DNA of 35,337 nucleotides, taken from Deltaproteobacteria bacterium. Its GTDB lineage: Bacteria > Myxococcota_A > UBA796 > UBA9615. Position 1 is the stretch's first letter, and the number at the start of each line of letters is the position of its first letter. Below, piece by piece: positions 7,639 through 18,506 of the stretch. The notes beneath the pieces were generated by a model. It was not told the DNA's origin, ran no database searches, and saw only the letters and a program-made list of their open reading frames with translations. The stretch spans positions 1 through 35,337 of the forward strand of contig JAGSHC010000039.1 of NCBI GenBank assembly GCA_023954745.1, in the 5' to 3' direction. A program made the position numbers and the translations under genes.

Positions 7639-8676
7639 ATGGAACTCGTCGATGAACTCCGAGCACACTACCCGGATCCGGGAAGTGACCCCTTCTTCCT
7701 CCTCGTGGCCCGACTCGAGCGGGCCCAGGCCGCGCTGCTCACCCATCCCCTCTACCAGCGTGTGAACAATCTCCCCGCGCTCCGCGTGTTCATGCGCAGC
7801 CACATCTTCGCAGTCTGGGACTTCATGACCCTGGCGAAGTCGCTGCAGGCCCACCTCACCTGCCTCGACCGCCCTTGGCTGCCGCCACGCGACATCGTCT
7901 CTGCGCGACTCATCAACGATATCGTGCTTGGCGAGGAGACGGACGAGGTCCGCCCCGGAGTCTTCACCAGCCACTACGACCTCTACCTGCAGTCGATGAT
8001 GGACATCGGTGCGGATGTCGCTCCCATGAAGGCGTTCGAGGCCTCGCTCCGGGCAGGAATCGCGCCGGTCCAGGGGTTGGCTTCCATCGACGTGCCGGAG
8101 CCCACCAAGGACTTCGTCGTCCACACGCTGCGGACTGCGGAGCAGGAGGTGCATGAGGTGGCGGCGGCGTTCTTGATGGGCCGTGAGGACATCATCCCCC
8201 GCATGTTCCAGTCGATCCTCGACAGTCTCGACCGCAGCGAGGACTTCGGCGTGCGCTTCGTCACGGGAATCGAGCGGGCCGAACGGCGGCTCCCTGAAGC
8301 CCTGCGCGGCCGAGTCCACGGGCGCTTCCGTGAGGCGATGCGGCGGGTTCAGAACACCACGGGGATCAAAGACCCGCGCGGCAACCTTCGGCTCTATCTG
8401 GAGCGCCACATCGAGCTGGACGGCGAGCACCACGGACCCATGGGTGAGAGGCTGCTTCGCGTGTTGTGCGGCAACGACGACGAGAAGTGGGAGGAGGCCT
8501 TCGTGGCGGCGCAGAGCGCCCTGGAGGTGCGGGTGGCCCTGTGGGACGGCGTCCTGCTCGAGATCTCGGGCGAGGGCCCTGGCAAAGGCCGCAACTTGCG
8601 TCCCGGGAAGGGGCGCCTCCGGTCGCGGCTCGGTTCAGCGCGGCCGAATTCCGAAGCCGACGGTCGCGGTCACTGA
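7639..8676 (+). CDS. DUF3050 family protein (haem-oxygenase-like fold)
   Basis: 345 residues. MRSHIFAVWDFMTLAKSLQ (around His55), RLINDIVLGEETDE (90-103) and SHYDLYLQSM (111-120) are hallmark segments of DUF3050. The RHIELDGEHHGPMG segment (His257, Asp261, His265) completes a His/Glu/Asp set. The set is suggestive of a diiron site, as in other helical haem-oxygenase-like oxidases. Enzymatic activity is not known for the family, so oxidase chemistry is inference. The last about 35 residues are basic, low in complexity and beyond the usual family end. They overlap the convergent gene by 42 bp, so the tail may be an extension through loss of an earlier stop. ATG 7639 is the only sensible start and appears leaderless. 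Confidence 0.85.
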   Translation: MELVDELRAHYPDPGSDPFFLLVARLERAQAALLTHPLYQRVNNLPALRVFMRSHIFAVWDFMTLAKSLQAHLTCLDRPWLPPRDIVSARLINDIVLGEETDEVRPGVFTSHYDLYLQSMMDIGADVAPMKAFEASLRAGIAPVQGLASIDVPEPTKDFVVHTLRTAEQEVHEVAAAFLMGREDIIPRMFQSILDSLDRSEDFGVRFVTGIERAERRLPEALRGRVHGRFREAMRRVQNTTGIKDPRGNLRLYLERHIELDGEHHGPMGERLLRVLCGNDDEKWEEAFVAAQSALEVRVALWDGVLLEISGEGPGKGRNLRPGKGRLRSRLGSARPNSEADGRGH

Positions 8677-10074
8677 CGCCTGGATTCCGTCGATCCAGCC
8701 AAAGGACGCTCCCACTCCGATGCGCAGCGGGGCCCGCGGAATCGGCGAGATGATGGCCCCAAACCGGGCGAGCCCACCGACGGCCACGGCGGTTGAGGTG
8801 ACTCCAGCCGTGGAGGTCGCCTGCTTCGCGACGAAGCCTACCTGCGCACCCGCGTACGGCTTCAGCGTGACGCCGGCGAAGGCCCACTGCAGACCCGCGC
8901 CCCAGGTGGGGACGATGCTGAGCGTGTCTGGGGCGAAGCTGCCCAGTCCGACGCGGGCGAAGACGGTGGCCTCGAGCACGCGCACGATGCCGACGTCCAC
9001 CTCCAGGGTGGGGGCGGCGTAGGTGAACGGCTTGCGGAAGGGAGCCTCGCGTACGAGCACCCCCGCGCCGAGGCGAATTCCCAGGCGGTCACCGACCGGG
9101 ATGAGGGGCCGCGTCGGCTTCTCGATTCCCAGCTCGGGCGTCCAACGCAGTACCCCGCGTCGACTGGCGATGTAGAGAGTGGGCACGCTCCAGGCGCCGG
9201 CACCGAGGGCGAGTAGCGAGGAGGCGGCTTCGCTGGCGGGCCCTTCGAGGGCGCCGTCCCGCACCGCCTCGGCGGCGGCCCTCGGATCGGCCCAGAGTGA
9301 GGGACCCGGCGGGAGATCGAGGCCCACGGCGCGAATGGCCCCCGAGGCAGTCTCGACGTGGATGACGTGGGTTCCTGCCTTGAGCTCGACCACCATGGCT
9401 CCGGGCTCGGCCGCCTCGGAACCGTCGAGCCAGACCCGCCGTGAGTCGGTGGGCGGCACGACCGAGAGCACCACGGGCTCCGCAGTCAGGGCCTGCTCCT
9501 TGCCGAGCAAGAAGAGCTGTTGGGCAGTGGGATCGTAGCTCTCGTTCCACCGGACGTCGGGCTTCAGGGCGGCGGCGCGAGCGAACTGGTCGATCGCATC
9601 CTCCCGCTCCTGGTCGTATGCGGCCATCAGCCCCGAGAAGAAGAAGAGGTCATGCAGCTGCCTGGCGGGGATCGCCGCGACGGAGCAGGGGAGGTCGGCG
9701 CGCAGTGCATTGAAGGCCTCGCTGGCCGCTCCGAGGTCCAGCTCATCGACCAGGCGGACCGCATCCCCGAGACGAGCCTGGAAGCCCGTCGCATCGAGCG
9801 CGGGTCCCTTGCAGGTGAACAGCTCGACACCCAGGGAGGTGAGGGCGCTGTATCCGGTCTCGGCCACGAGGTCGTCGAGGCCTCGGGTCATCTCCGGCCC
9901 GATCTCGACGCCCGTGAGAAGCTGAACCTTGCCTCGTGCGGATTCCGCCGCGCTTTCGTCCGTCGCGTCGGAGACGATCAGGACTGCGTCGTCGGCGGAG
10001 GCAGCGCCGGAGTGAGCAATGCTGAGCACCAGCGTGGCTAGAATGGGCACATGCCTGATCAGGGATCGACTCAA
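8635..10074 (-). CDS. Exported protein with PEGA-like domain and C-terminal beta-barrel-like region
   Basis: 479 residues from a TTG at 10074, supported by AGGAG 9 nt upstream and a coherent signal peptide (SLIRHVPILATLVLSIAHSG, cleavage after ASA). Residues about 90-190 look helical and TPR-like (DLFFFSGLMAAYDQEREDAIDQFARAAAL). Residues about 205-245 form a PEGA-type sandwich (RRVWLDGSEAAEPGAMVVEL, then GTHVIHVE). From about 320 onward alternating hydrophobic strands suggest an outer-membrane or surface barrel. This combination is common in myxobacterial envelope proteins of unknown role. The first 24 bp overlap the start of the divergent FG-GAP gene, so the two promoters lie inside each other's coding regions. 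The 3' end overlaps the DUF3050 gene by 42 bp. Confidence 0.72.
   Translation of the reverse strand: MSRSLIRHVPILATLVLSIAHSGAASADDAVLIVSDATDESAAESARGKVQLLTGVEIGPEMTRGLDDLVAETGYSALTSLGVELFTCKGPALDATGFQARLGDAVRLVDELDLGAASEAFNALRADLPCSVAAIPARQLHDLFFFSGLMAAYDQEREDAIDQFARAAALKPDVRWNESYDPTAQQLFLLGKEQALTAEPVVLSVVPPTDSRRVWLDGSEAAEPGAMVVELKAGTHVIHVETASGAIRAVGLDLPPGPSLWADPRAAAEAVRDGALEGPASEAASSLLALGAGAWSVPTLYIASRRGVLRWTPELGIEKPTRPLIPVGDRLGIRLGAGVLVREAPFRKPFTYAAPTLEVDVGIVRVLEATVFARVGLGSFAPDTLSIVPTWGAGLQWAFAGVTLKPYAGAQVGFVAKQATSTAGVTSTAVAVGGLARFGAIISPIPRAPLRIGVGASFGWIDGIQASVTATVGFGIRPR
10039..10044 (+). promoter_or_regulatory. -10-like hexamer for a leaderless start
   Basis: TAGAAT ends 6 nt before ATG 10051, placing the transcription start on the A of the ATG. 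There is no Shine-Dalgarno and no clear -35. The element lies inside the coding region of the divergent gene. Confidence 0.5.
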
Positions 10075-13000
10075 CGTCTGCTGCTCCTGTTGGCCACCAC
10101 TGCTCTCCCCCTCCTGGTGTCCTTACCGCAACCCGTCCATGCCCTGACCCCCGGTGAGAGGTCGCTCGCGTCCGCGCCGCGTCTCATCCTCGGGGGAGAG
10201 CCCGAGGAGGGGTTTGGCAAGGTGCTCGCGAGTCCCGGGGACATCACTGGGGATGGCCTCGGAGACCTGCTCGTAGGGGCGCCCTCCGCGAGGGAGGGCG
10301 CGGGACGAGTCTACCTCTTCTCGGGGGCCGACATTCTCAGTGGCGCAGCGCTCCGGGCGGAGGACGCCTGGGCGACGGTCGAAGGAGGCGTGGGCTGGGG
10401 TTACGGGTCTGAAGTCGAAGTCCTGGGGGACGTGGACGGCGACGGCTGGCCCGATTGGGGAGTCGGAGCTCCCGGGTTCCCCGGAGGAGACGCGCCCACT
10501 GGACGCTTGTGGGTGATCTCGGGGCGTCGGACCGTCGCGGACGTGCCCGTGGGCGAGTTGCTGTCCAGTGATGCCCTGGTTGCGTTCGACGGCCCGACCG
10601 AGAGCGCGCTTCTGGGAGAGGGGTTCGCCGCGGCCGGGGACGTCAACAACGACGGGCTCGGCGACTTCGCGCTCGTGCATCGAGACCCCGACACCAGCGC
10701 AGACTCTGGCTTGCTGCACGTGGTCCTGGGCCGAGCGCGCGGAAACTGGCCGCCGGCGCCGTCGCTCGCCGACGTCAGTGGCTGGAGCTATCTCGTCGAC
10801 GGTCTGGGCGACCCGGGGCTGGGCTTCACCTTGCAGGACACCATCGTGGCGGCGGGCGACCGGGACAATGACGGGGTCGGCGACCTCTTCTTCGGCATGC
10901 CCGGCTACACGTCGGCGGCGGCGGGATCGAGCGCGCGGACTGGTGCCTTGGCGCTGTTGCTCGGCCTCGCACCGGGCGAGCAAGGCGCGGCGGAAGCGGA
11001 GGCGGCGTTGTTCCTCGTGGCCGACACCACCCTTCTTGGCACCAACAGCGTCATCGACGCCCACTTCGGGCAGCCCCTCGCGGTGGCGGACACCGTGGGT
11101 GGTCAGGTCCTGTGGGTGGGCGCCGAGGGGCCGGATCGTGGGCGCTCCTTGGGGCTCGCCATCAGTGGAATCCAGCTCGGCACGGACGACCCCACCGTGC
11201 TCGTCGCGGGGACTGGCGTGCTCGGCGGCCTGGCTGTCTCTCGGGCGGATCTGGACGGGGACGGAACCCCGTCCCTGGTGGCGGCGTCACCACGTCTCGG
11301 TGAGGCGCCGGGAACTCCTGGTTCGGGCCGGGTGGCCGTGCTCCGCGCAGACGTCTCGGGCGTCGTCGAGATCTCCGACAGCTTCGCGGGCTTTGCCGGT
11401 GGGGACGAGTTCGCGGCCGGGAGCGCTCTCGCCGCGGCAAATGTGGACGCCGACGACTACGACGATGTCTTCGTGGGCGCGCCCGGGGCCTTCGGCGTGG
11501 GGGCGGTCTTCGTCTTGGTGGGGGCGGAGATGGCCGACGGCGATGGGGTCTCACCGGCGGGGGGCGACTGCGACGACGCGGTGGCGACCGTCTTCCCCGG
11601 AGCGCTCGAGATCGGGGACTGCGCTGACAACCTCGACAACGACTGCAATGGCCTCATTGACGAGGCGGATGAGCCTTGTGGGCTCGAGGGGTCGGGGATC
11701 GTGGTGGGGTGCTCGGCGGCTGGAGGCTCCGGTGGGAGCTGGCTCCTCGCCCTGCTCGTCTTCGGCCTGCGCCCCCGGGCTCGCAGGAAGGCGAGCGCGC
11801 CGCGGGCCGCGCGGGTCGGGGTGTTGCTCGTTGCCGGGCTCGGCTTGCTCGCAGGTTGCGTGGCGGGGCCGCTTCCCGAGGGAGTTGCGCCCGCGATTCG
11901 GATCGTGAGCCCCATCGATGAGGACCGCCTCCCAGAGACGTCGATTCTTCCGGTCGTGGTCGAGGTGGATGGAGTGCGACTCGCGGCGGAGTCAGCGGGG
12001 GAAGAGCCCGTTGAGCCGGGGGCCGAGGACCCACAGCTGTTGCCGAAGGCGCTGTGGGCCTTGTCGGTCGACGGGCTGTACCGGTCGACAGATGGGGGAG
12101 TGGTTCAGGTGGCTGAGGGCCTGGTGCCTGGGATTCACATCGTGAAGGCCGAGCTTCGGGACACGGCGGATCAGCCCTTCGTCCCCGAGGTCTCGGCGGA
12201 GATCTCGGTAGAGATCATCGCTGGCCAGCCCCTTCTCGCTCTCACCAACCCCATCGCTGACGCGGTGCTGCCTCCCGCGGGCTTCGAGGTGCGCTACGAG
12301 GTCGGGGGATTTCTGCTCAATACCGCGTCCATCGGTTCGCCCAACCAGCTCGGAGTGGGTCACGCCGTGGTGCGCGTCGACGATGTCACCGTCGCCACAG
12401 ATGGTGATGGGCGGGCGTTCCTCACTGGTGTCGCGGCTGGTGAGCACACGCTGATGGTGGAGCTGGTGAACAACGACGGCTCGTCGCTCTCCCCGGAGGT
12501 CTCCGAGTCCGTCGAGGTGACCGTGGCGGAGCCGGTGCTCACCGTGACCCAGCCGCTGCCGGACGAGGTGCTCGAGGGGCCGGACATCGTCATCGAGTAC
12601 GAAGTGAGCAACTTCACCCTCGACCCCATCAACGTGAACGGGACTCCTGAGGCGGGACGCGGGCACACCCACGTGTATCTGGATGGGCTCTACCAGGGGC
12701 TGAATGCGACCGGCACGTTCCCGGTTCCCGCGGTGACCGGCTGCGATCACACCCTGCGCCTCGAGCTGGCAGAGGCGGGCCACGCCGAGCTGGGAATCGG
12801 GGTCGAGGTCGGCTTCGAGGTGCATCCGTGTGTGAGCGTGGAGGGCCTCACCGGCGGGGATACGGTCGTGGGGCCACAGGTCACGATTCCCTTCGTGACG
12901 CCCGGCTTCGCGCTGGATGGGACGACCCCCGAGAACGGTGGTCTGTACGTGACGCAGTACCTCGACGGCGTCTACGTCGGCTTCACGACGCAGCCCGGAA

Positions 13001-13140
13001 ACGCGACGTACACCGGGGTCGCCGCCGGAGCGCACGTCTTCGAGCTGCGCCTCGCCGAGGGCCCCGTGGCGCCTGGCAGCGAGCAGGATGGCGAGCGGTC
13101 ACCGGCGGTGGTGAGCATGATCTCGCTGACGGTGCAGTAG
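10051..13140 (+). CDS. FG-GAP propeller protein with internal MYXO-CTERM-like tail fused to a four-repeat lipoprotein-like half
   Basis: 1029 residues in one open frame. A signal peptide (LLLLLATTALPLLVSLPQPVHA) is followed by seven FG-GAP-type blades, one degenerate, with DxDxDG calcium loops (GDVDGDGWPDWGVGAP, GDVNNDGLGDF, GDRDNDGVGDLFFG), a full integrin-like beta-propeller to about residue 490. Residues 496-543 are a MopE-type motif (DGDG, GGDCDD, FPGALE, DNDCNGLIDE). Residues 553-580 look like a MYXO-CTERM sorting tail: Cys554, a Gly-rich spacer, a hydrophobic helix 564-573 and a basic cluster ending RARRK. Only 10 residues later a second hydrophobic stretch ends in a perfect lipobox, Leu600-Ala-Gly-Cys603. 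The rest (615-1029) is four tandem beta-sandwich repeats built around H/Y-V-x-x-DG-x-Y (for example GHTHVYLDGLYQG). It reads like two adjacent genes joined in frame. No stop occurs in any forward frame near the junction. Confidence 0.85.
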   Translation: MPDQGSTQRLLLLLATTALPLLVSLPQPVHALTPGERSLASAPRLILGGEPEEGFGKVLASPGDITGDGLGDLLVGAPSAREGAGRVYLFSGADILSGAALRAEDAWATVEGGVGWGYGSEVEVLGDVDGDGWPDWGVGAPGFPGGDAPTGRLWVISGRRTVADVPVGELLSSDALVAFDGPTESALLGEGFAAAGDVNNDGLGDFALVHRDPDTSADSGLLHVVLGRARGNWPPAPSLADVSGWSYLVDGLGDPGLGFTLQDTIVAAGDRDNDGVGDLFFGMPGYTSAAAGSSARTGALALLLGLAPGEQGAAEAEAALFLVADTTLLGTNSVIDAHFGQPLAVADTVGGQVLWVGAEGPDRGRSLGLAISGIQLGTDDPTVLVAGTGVLGGLAVSRADLDGDGTPSLVAASPRLGEAPGTPGSGRVAVLRADVSGVVEISDSFAGFAGGDEFAAGSALAAANVDADDYDDVFVGAPGAFGVGAVFVLVGAEMADGDGVSPAGGDCDDAVATVFPGALEIGDCADNLDNDCNGLIDEADEPCGLEGSGIVVGCSAAGGSGGSWLLALLVFGLRPRARRKASAPRAARVGVLLVAGLGLLAGCVAGPLPEGVAPAIRIVSPIDEDRLPETSILPVVVEVDGVRLAAESAGEEPVEPGAEDPQLLPKALWALSVDGLYRSTDGGVVQVAEGLVPGIHIVKAELRDTADQPFVPEVSAEISVEIIAGQPLLALTNPIADAVLPPAGFEVRYEVGGFLLNTASIGSPNQLGVGHAVVRVDDVTVATDGDGRAFLTGVAAGEHTLMVELVNNDGSSLSPEVSESVEVTVAEPVLTVTQPLPDEVLEGPDIVIEYEVSNFTLDPINVNGTPEAGRGHTHVYLDGLYQGLNATGTFPVPAVTGCDHTLRLELAEAGHAELGIGVEVGFEVHPCVSVEGLTGGDTVVGPQVTIPFVTPGFALDGTTPENGGLYVTQYLDGVYVGFTTQPGNATYTGVAAGAHVFELRLAEGPVAPGSEQDGERSPAVVSMISLTVQ

Positions 13141-13234
13141 CCACACGAGGGCTCGGTGCGCCAGTCGAGTCCCACGTCAGTGGGGCTGACCAGGGTCGAG
13201 GCGTGTCGTGTTCACATGAGCCCTTGGGGCGAAA

Positions 13235-13310
13235 TGGTGGGCGGGACAGGGCTCGAACCTGCGACCCGCAGCTTGTAAGGCTGCTGCTCTACCAACTGAG
13301 CTACCCGCCC
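13235..13310 (-). tRNA. tRNA-Val (UAC anticodon)
   Basis: Full cloverleaf with acceptor GGGCGGG/CCCGCCC, anticodon loop CTTACAA (TAC), T-loop TTCGAGC and encoded CCA. A TACCAT hexamer at 13336-13331 is a plausible -10, with only a weak -35 (CTGCGA) 17 bp further upstream. Confidence 0.96.
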
Positions 13311-13346
13311 ACGGGTGCCGTCCGCGCGGGATGGTACTCCCCCACA

Positions 13347-13652
13347 TCAGTGCTCGCAGAGTGAGACCTCGCGCACATTGTGACTCTGCTTGTGTCGGCG
13401 CCGCTCCTCCATGAACTCCAGCCGTGCTGCGAGGGCCGCTTCCCGAGGAATCACCCTCTGTTGCCGAGGCACCTCTGTCGTCGAGAGAATCCTGACCTCC
13501 GGGTCGACCAACCAGAACACCACGATGCGCCGCCTCGCCCGGTCGCCGGACGCGCTGGTCATGGGGGTCAGCTTGTGGATTGGAACCAGGTACGGACTGG
13601 TTGATCCACGGATTCTCCACGGTGGGGGTCGGCGGGATCGGTCAACTTGTCG
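13347..13652 (-). pseudogene. C-terminal remnant of a DUF4246-like gene
   Basis: About 101 codons of open frame without a convincing start (first ATG at 13562, giving 71 residues). The sequence YLVPIHKLTP, then RRRIVVFWLVDPEVRILSTT, EVPRQQ, LEFMEERRRHKQ and the terminal SLCEH closely follow the C-terminal end of DUF4246 proteins as I know them (LFLVDP, ISTANVPPQ, LMEER and a final LCEH). DUF4246 proteins are several hundred residues long, so most of the gene is missing. An in-frame TGA at 13655-13653 closes the frame upstream. Beyond it, in the same frame, ATG 13691 with AAGGGGG upstream opens a 12-codon ORF (MSINNAVKSQVA). The remnant sits between two tRNA genes, a usual place for integration and decay. 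An expressed 71-residue protein cannot be excluded. Confidence 0.6.
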
Positions 13653-13707
13653 TCAGGCAACTTGGCTCTTCACCGCGTTGTTGATGCTCATTTTCTCTGC
13701 CCCCTTG

Positions 13708-13736
13708 TTGACACCGTCTCGCACCGCGCGTAATTG
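13708..13736 (+). promoter_or_regulatory. Sigma70-type promoter of tRNA-Asp
   Basis: TTGACA (13708-13713), a 17-bp spacer and TAATTG (13731-13736) lie 32 bp upstream of the tRNA-Asp gene. The -35 matches the consensus fully and the -10 in four of six positions. Confidence 0.75.
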
Positions 13737-13768
13737 TTCCGGCCCACGCGGAAGCGTGTCACCACATC

Positions 13769-13845
13769 GGGGTGGTAGTTCAGTTGGTTAGAATGCCGGC
13801 CTGTCACGCCGGAGGTCGCGGGTTCGAGTCCCGTCCATCCCGCCA
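13769..13845 (+). tRNA. tRNA-Asp (GUC anticodon)
   Basis: Cloverleaf with acceptor GGGGTGG/CCATCCC (one G-U pair), anticodon loop CCTGTCACG (GTC), T-loop TTCGAGT, discriminator G and encoded CCA. The body is nearly identical to E. coli tRNA-Asp. Confidence 0.97.
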
Positions 13846-13854
13846 TAAACAAGC

Positions 13855-13884
13855 AAAGCCGAGGTTTCGACCTCGGCTTTCTTG
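13855..13884 (+). terminator. Rho-independent terminator of tRNA-Asp
   Basis: An 11-bp perfect stem (13855-13865 with 13870-13880) closed by a TTCG tetraloop and followed by CTTG. It begins 9 nt after the tRNA CCA end. Confidence 0.85.
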
Positions 13885-13896
13885 CTTGGTCCGCTG

Positions 13897-13990
13897 GGCT
13901 CGCTGGTACGGCGTACGGGAGTGCGTCGCCGGCTCGCTGGTACGGCGTACGGGAGTGCGTCGCCGGCTCGCTGGTACGGCGTACGGGAGT
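13897..13990. repeat. Tandem 34-bp repeat, 2.8 copies
   Basis: Two identical 34-bp units (13897-13930 and 13931-13964) and the first 26 bases of a third (13965-13990). The unit starts GGCTCGCTGGTACGGCGTAC and contains the palindrome CGTACG. There are no spacers, so it is not a CRISPR array. It fills the gap between the tRNA-Asp terminator and the 3' end of lon. The identity suggests recent slippage duplication. Confidence 0.9.
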
Positions 13991-13992
13991 AC

Positions 13993-14019
13993 GCCTCCGC
14001 GCTCGTCTGCTGCGGAGGC
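13993..14019 (-). terminator. Hairpin downstream of lon
   Basis: GCCTCCGC (13993-14000) pairs perfectly with GCGGAGGC (14012-14019) around an 11-nt loop, 46 bp beyond the lon stop. No T-run follows, so it is either a weak terminator or an RNA-stabilising end. Confidence 0.4.
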
Positions 14020-14064
14020 CGACGCCGAGCCCGAGAGAGGCTCCTGGAGGGCCTGAGGCGGCTT

Positions 14065-17774
<3,710 letters not shown>

Positions 17775-17776
17775 GA

Positions 17777-18391
17777 TCAGTCCTCCTGCTTCTTCGTGAC
17801 GATCTGATCAATCAGACCGTACTCCAACGCCTCTTTGGGCGTCATGAAGAAGTCACGCTCGCAGTCCGACGAGACACGCTCGAAGGGCTGCCCTGAGTGT
17901 TCCACGAGAATGCTGGTGAGCAGCTTGCGCAGCCTCAGGATCTCGCGGGCATGGATCTCGATATCGGACGCCTGGCCGCGAACTCCACCCAGAGGCTGAT
18001 GAATCAGGATGCTGGAGTGGGGAAGCGCAGAGCGCATGCCCTTTTCACCGCCTGCCAGAAGTACCGCGCCCATGCTCATCGCACGACCAGAGCACAAAGT
18101 GGCTACCGGCGCGTTGATGTAGTTCATGGTGTCGTAGATCGCGAGGCCCGCGGTGACGTCGCCGCCAGGGCTGTTCACGTACAGGTGGATGGGCTTCTCT
18201 GGGTCCTCGGACTCGAGGAAGAGGAGCTGCGCGATGATGGCGTTGGCGACCTCGGCGGTGACCTCGGTCCCGAGGAAGACGATCCGGTCGAGCAGCAAGC
18301 GCGACCAGACATCCATGCTTCGAGCGCCGCGATGGGTCTCCTCATAGATACCTGGGAGCGGGAAGAGAGCCCGGAAATCGCTGGACGGCAT
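17777..18391 (-). CDS. clpP: ATP-dependent Clp protease proteolytic subunit ClpP
   Basis: 204 residues, full length. The catalytic triad is Ser106 ([11 protein letters not shown]), His131 ([11 protein letters not shown]) and Asp180 (CERDFFM), as in E. coli ClpP. It forms the tetradecameric serine-protease chamber that works with ClpX. ATG 18391 has AGGA 7 nt upstream. It lies first in the clpP-clpX-lon transcription unit and has its own promoter behind tig. Confidence 0.97.
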   Translation of the reverse strand: MPSSDFRALFPLPGIYEETHRGARSMDVWSRLLLDRIVFLGTEVTAEVANAIIAQLLFLESEDPEKPIHLYVNSPGGDVTAGLAIYDTMNYINAPVATLCSGRAMSMGAVLLAGGEKGMRSALPHSSILIHQPLGGVRGQASDIEIHAREILRLRKLLTSILVEHSGQPFERVSSDCERDFFMTPKEALEYGLIDQIVTKKQED

Positions 18392-18429
18392 TCGGTGATT
18401 CCTGTTCGGTTTTGACTACTTAGGTCGAT

Positions 18430-18444
18430 GACCCGGCCCGGGTC
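18430..18444 (-). other. Hairpin in the clpP leader
   Basis: GACCCG and CGGGTC pair perfectly around a GCC loop, just at or after the predicted start of the clpP transcript. It could slow transcription, stabilise the mRNA 5' end or act as a weak end signal for tig transcripts. Confidence 0.4.
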
Positions 18445-18452
18445 GGTCACCT

Positions 18453-18481
18453 ATTCTAGACCGACGCTCAGGACCTGCCAG
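18453..18481 (-). promoter_or_regulatory. Sigma70-type promoter of clpP-clpX-lon
   Basis: On the minus strand CTGGCA (18481-18476), a 17-bp spacer and TAGAAT (18458-18453) stand in the 115-bp gap between tig and clpP. The predicted transcription start is near 18446, giving a leader of about 55 nt. Confidence 0.6.
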
Positions 18482-18506
18482 ACCAGGGGCGGTGGATCGC
18501 CCGAAC

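Noticed and set aside
13897-13990. Possible CRISPR array
   Set aside because: Units follow each other without spacers and there are no cas genes; it is a simple tandem repeat.
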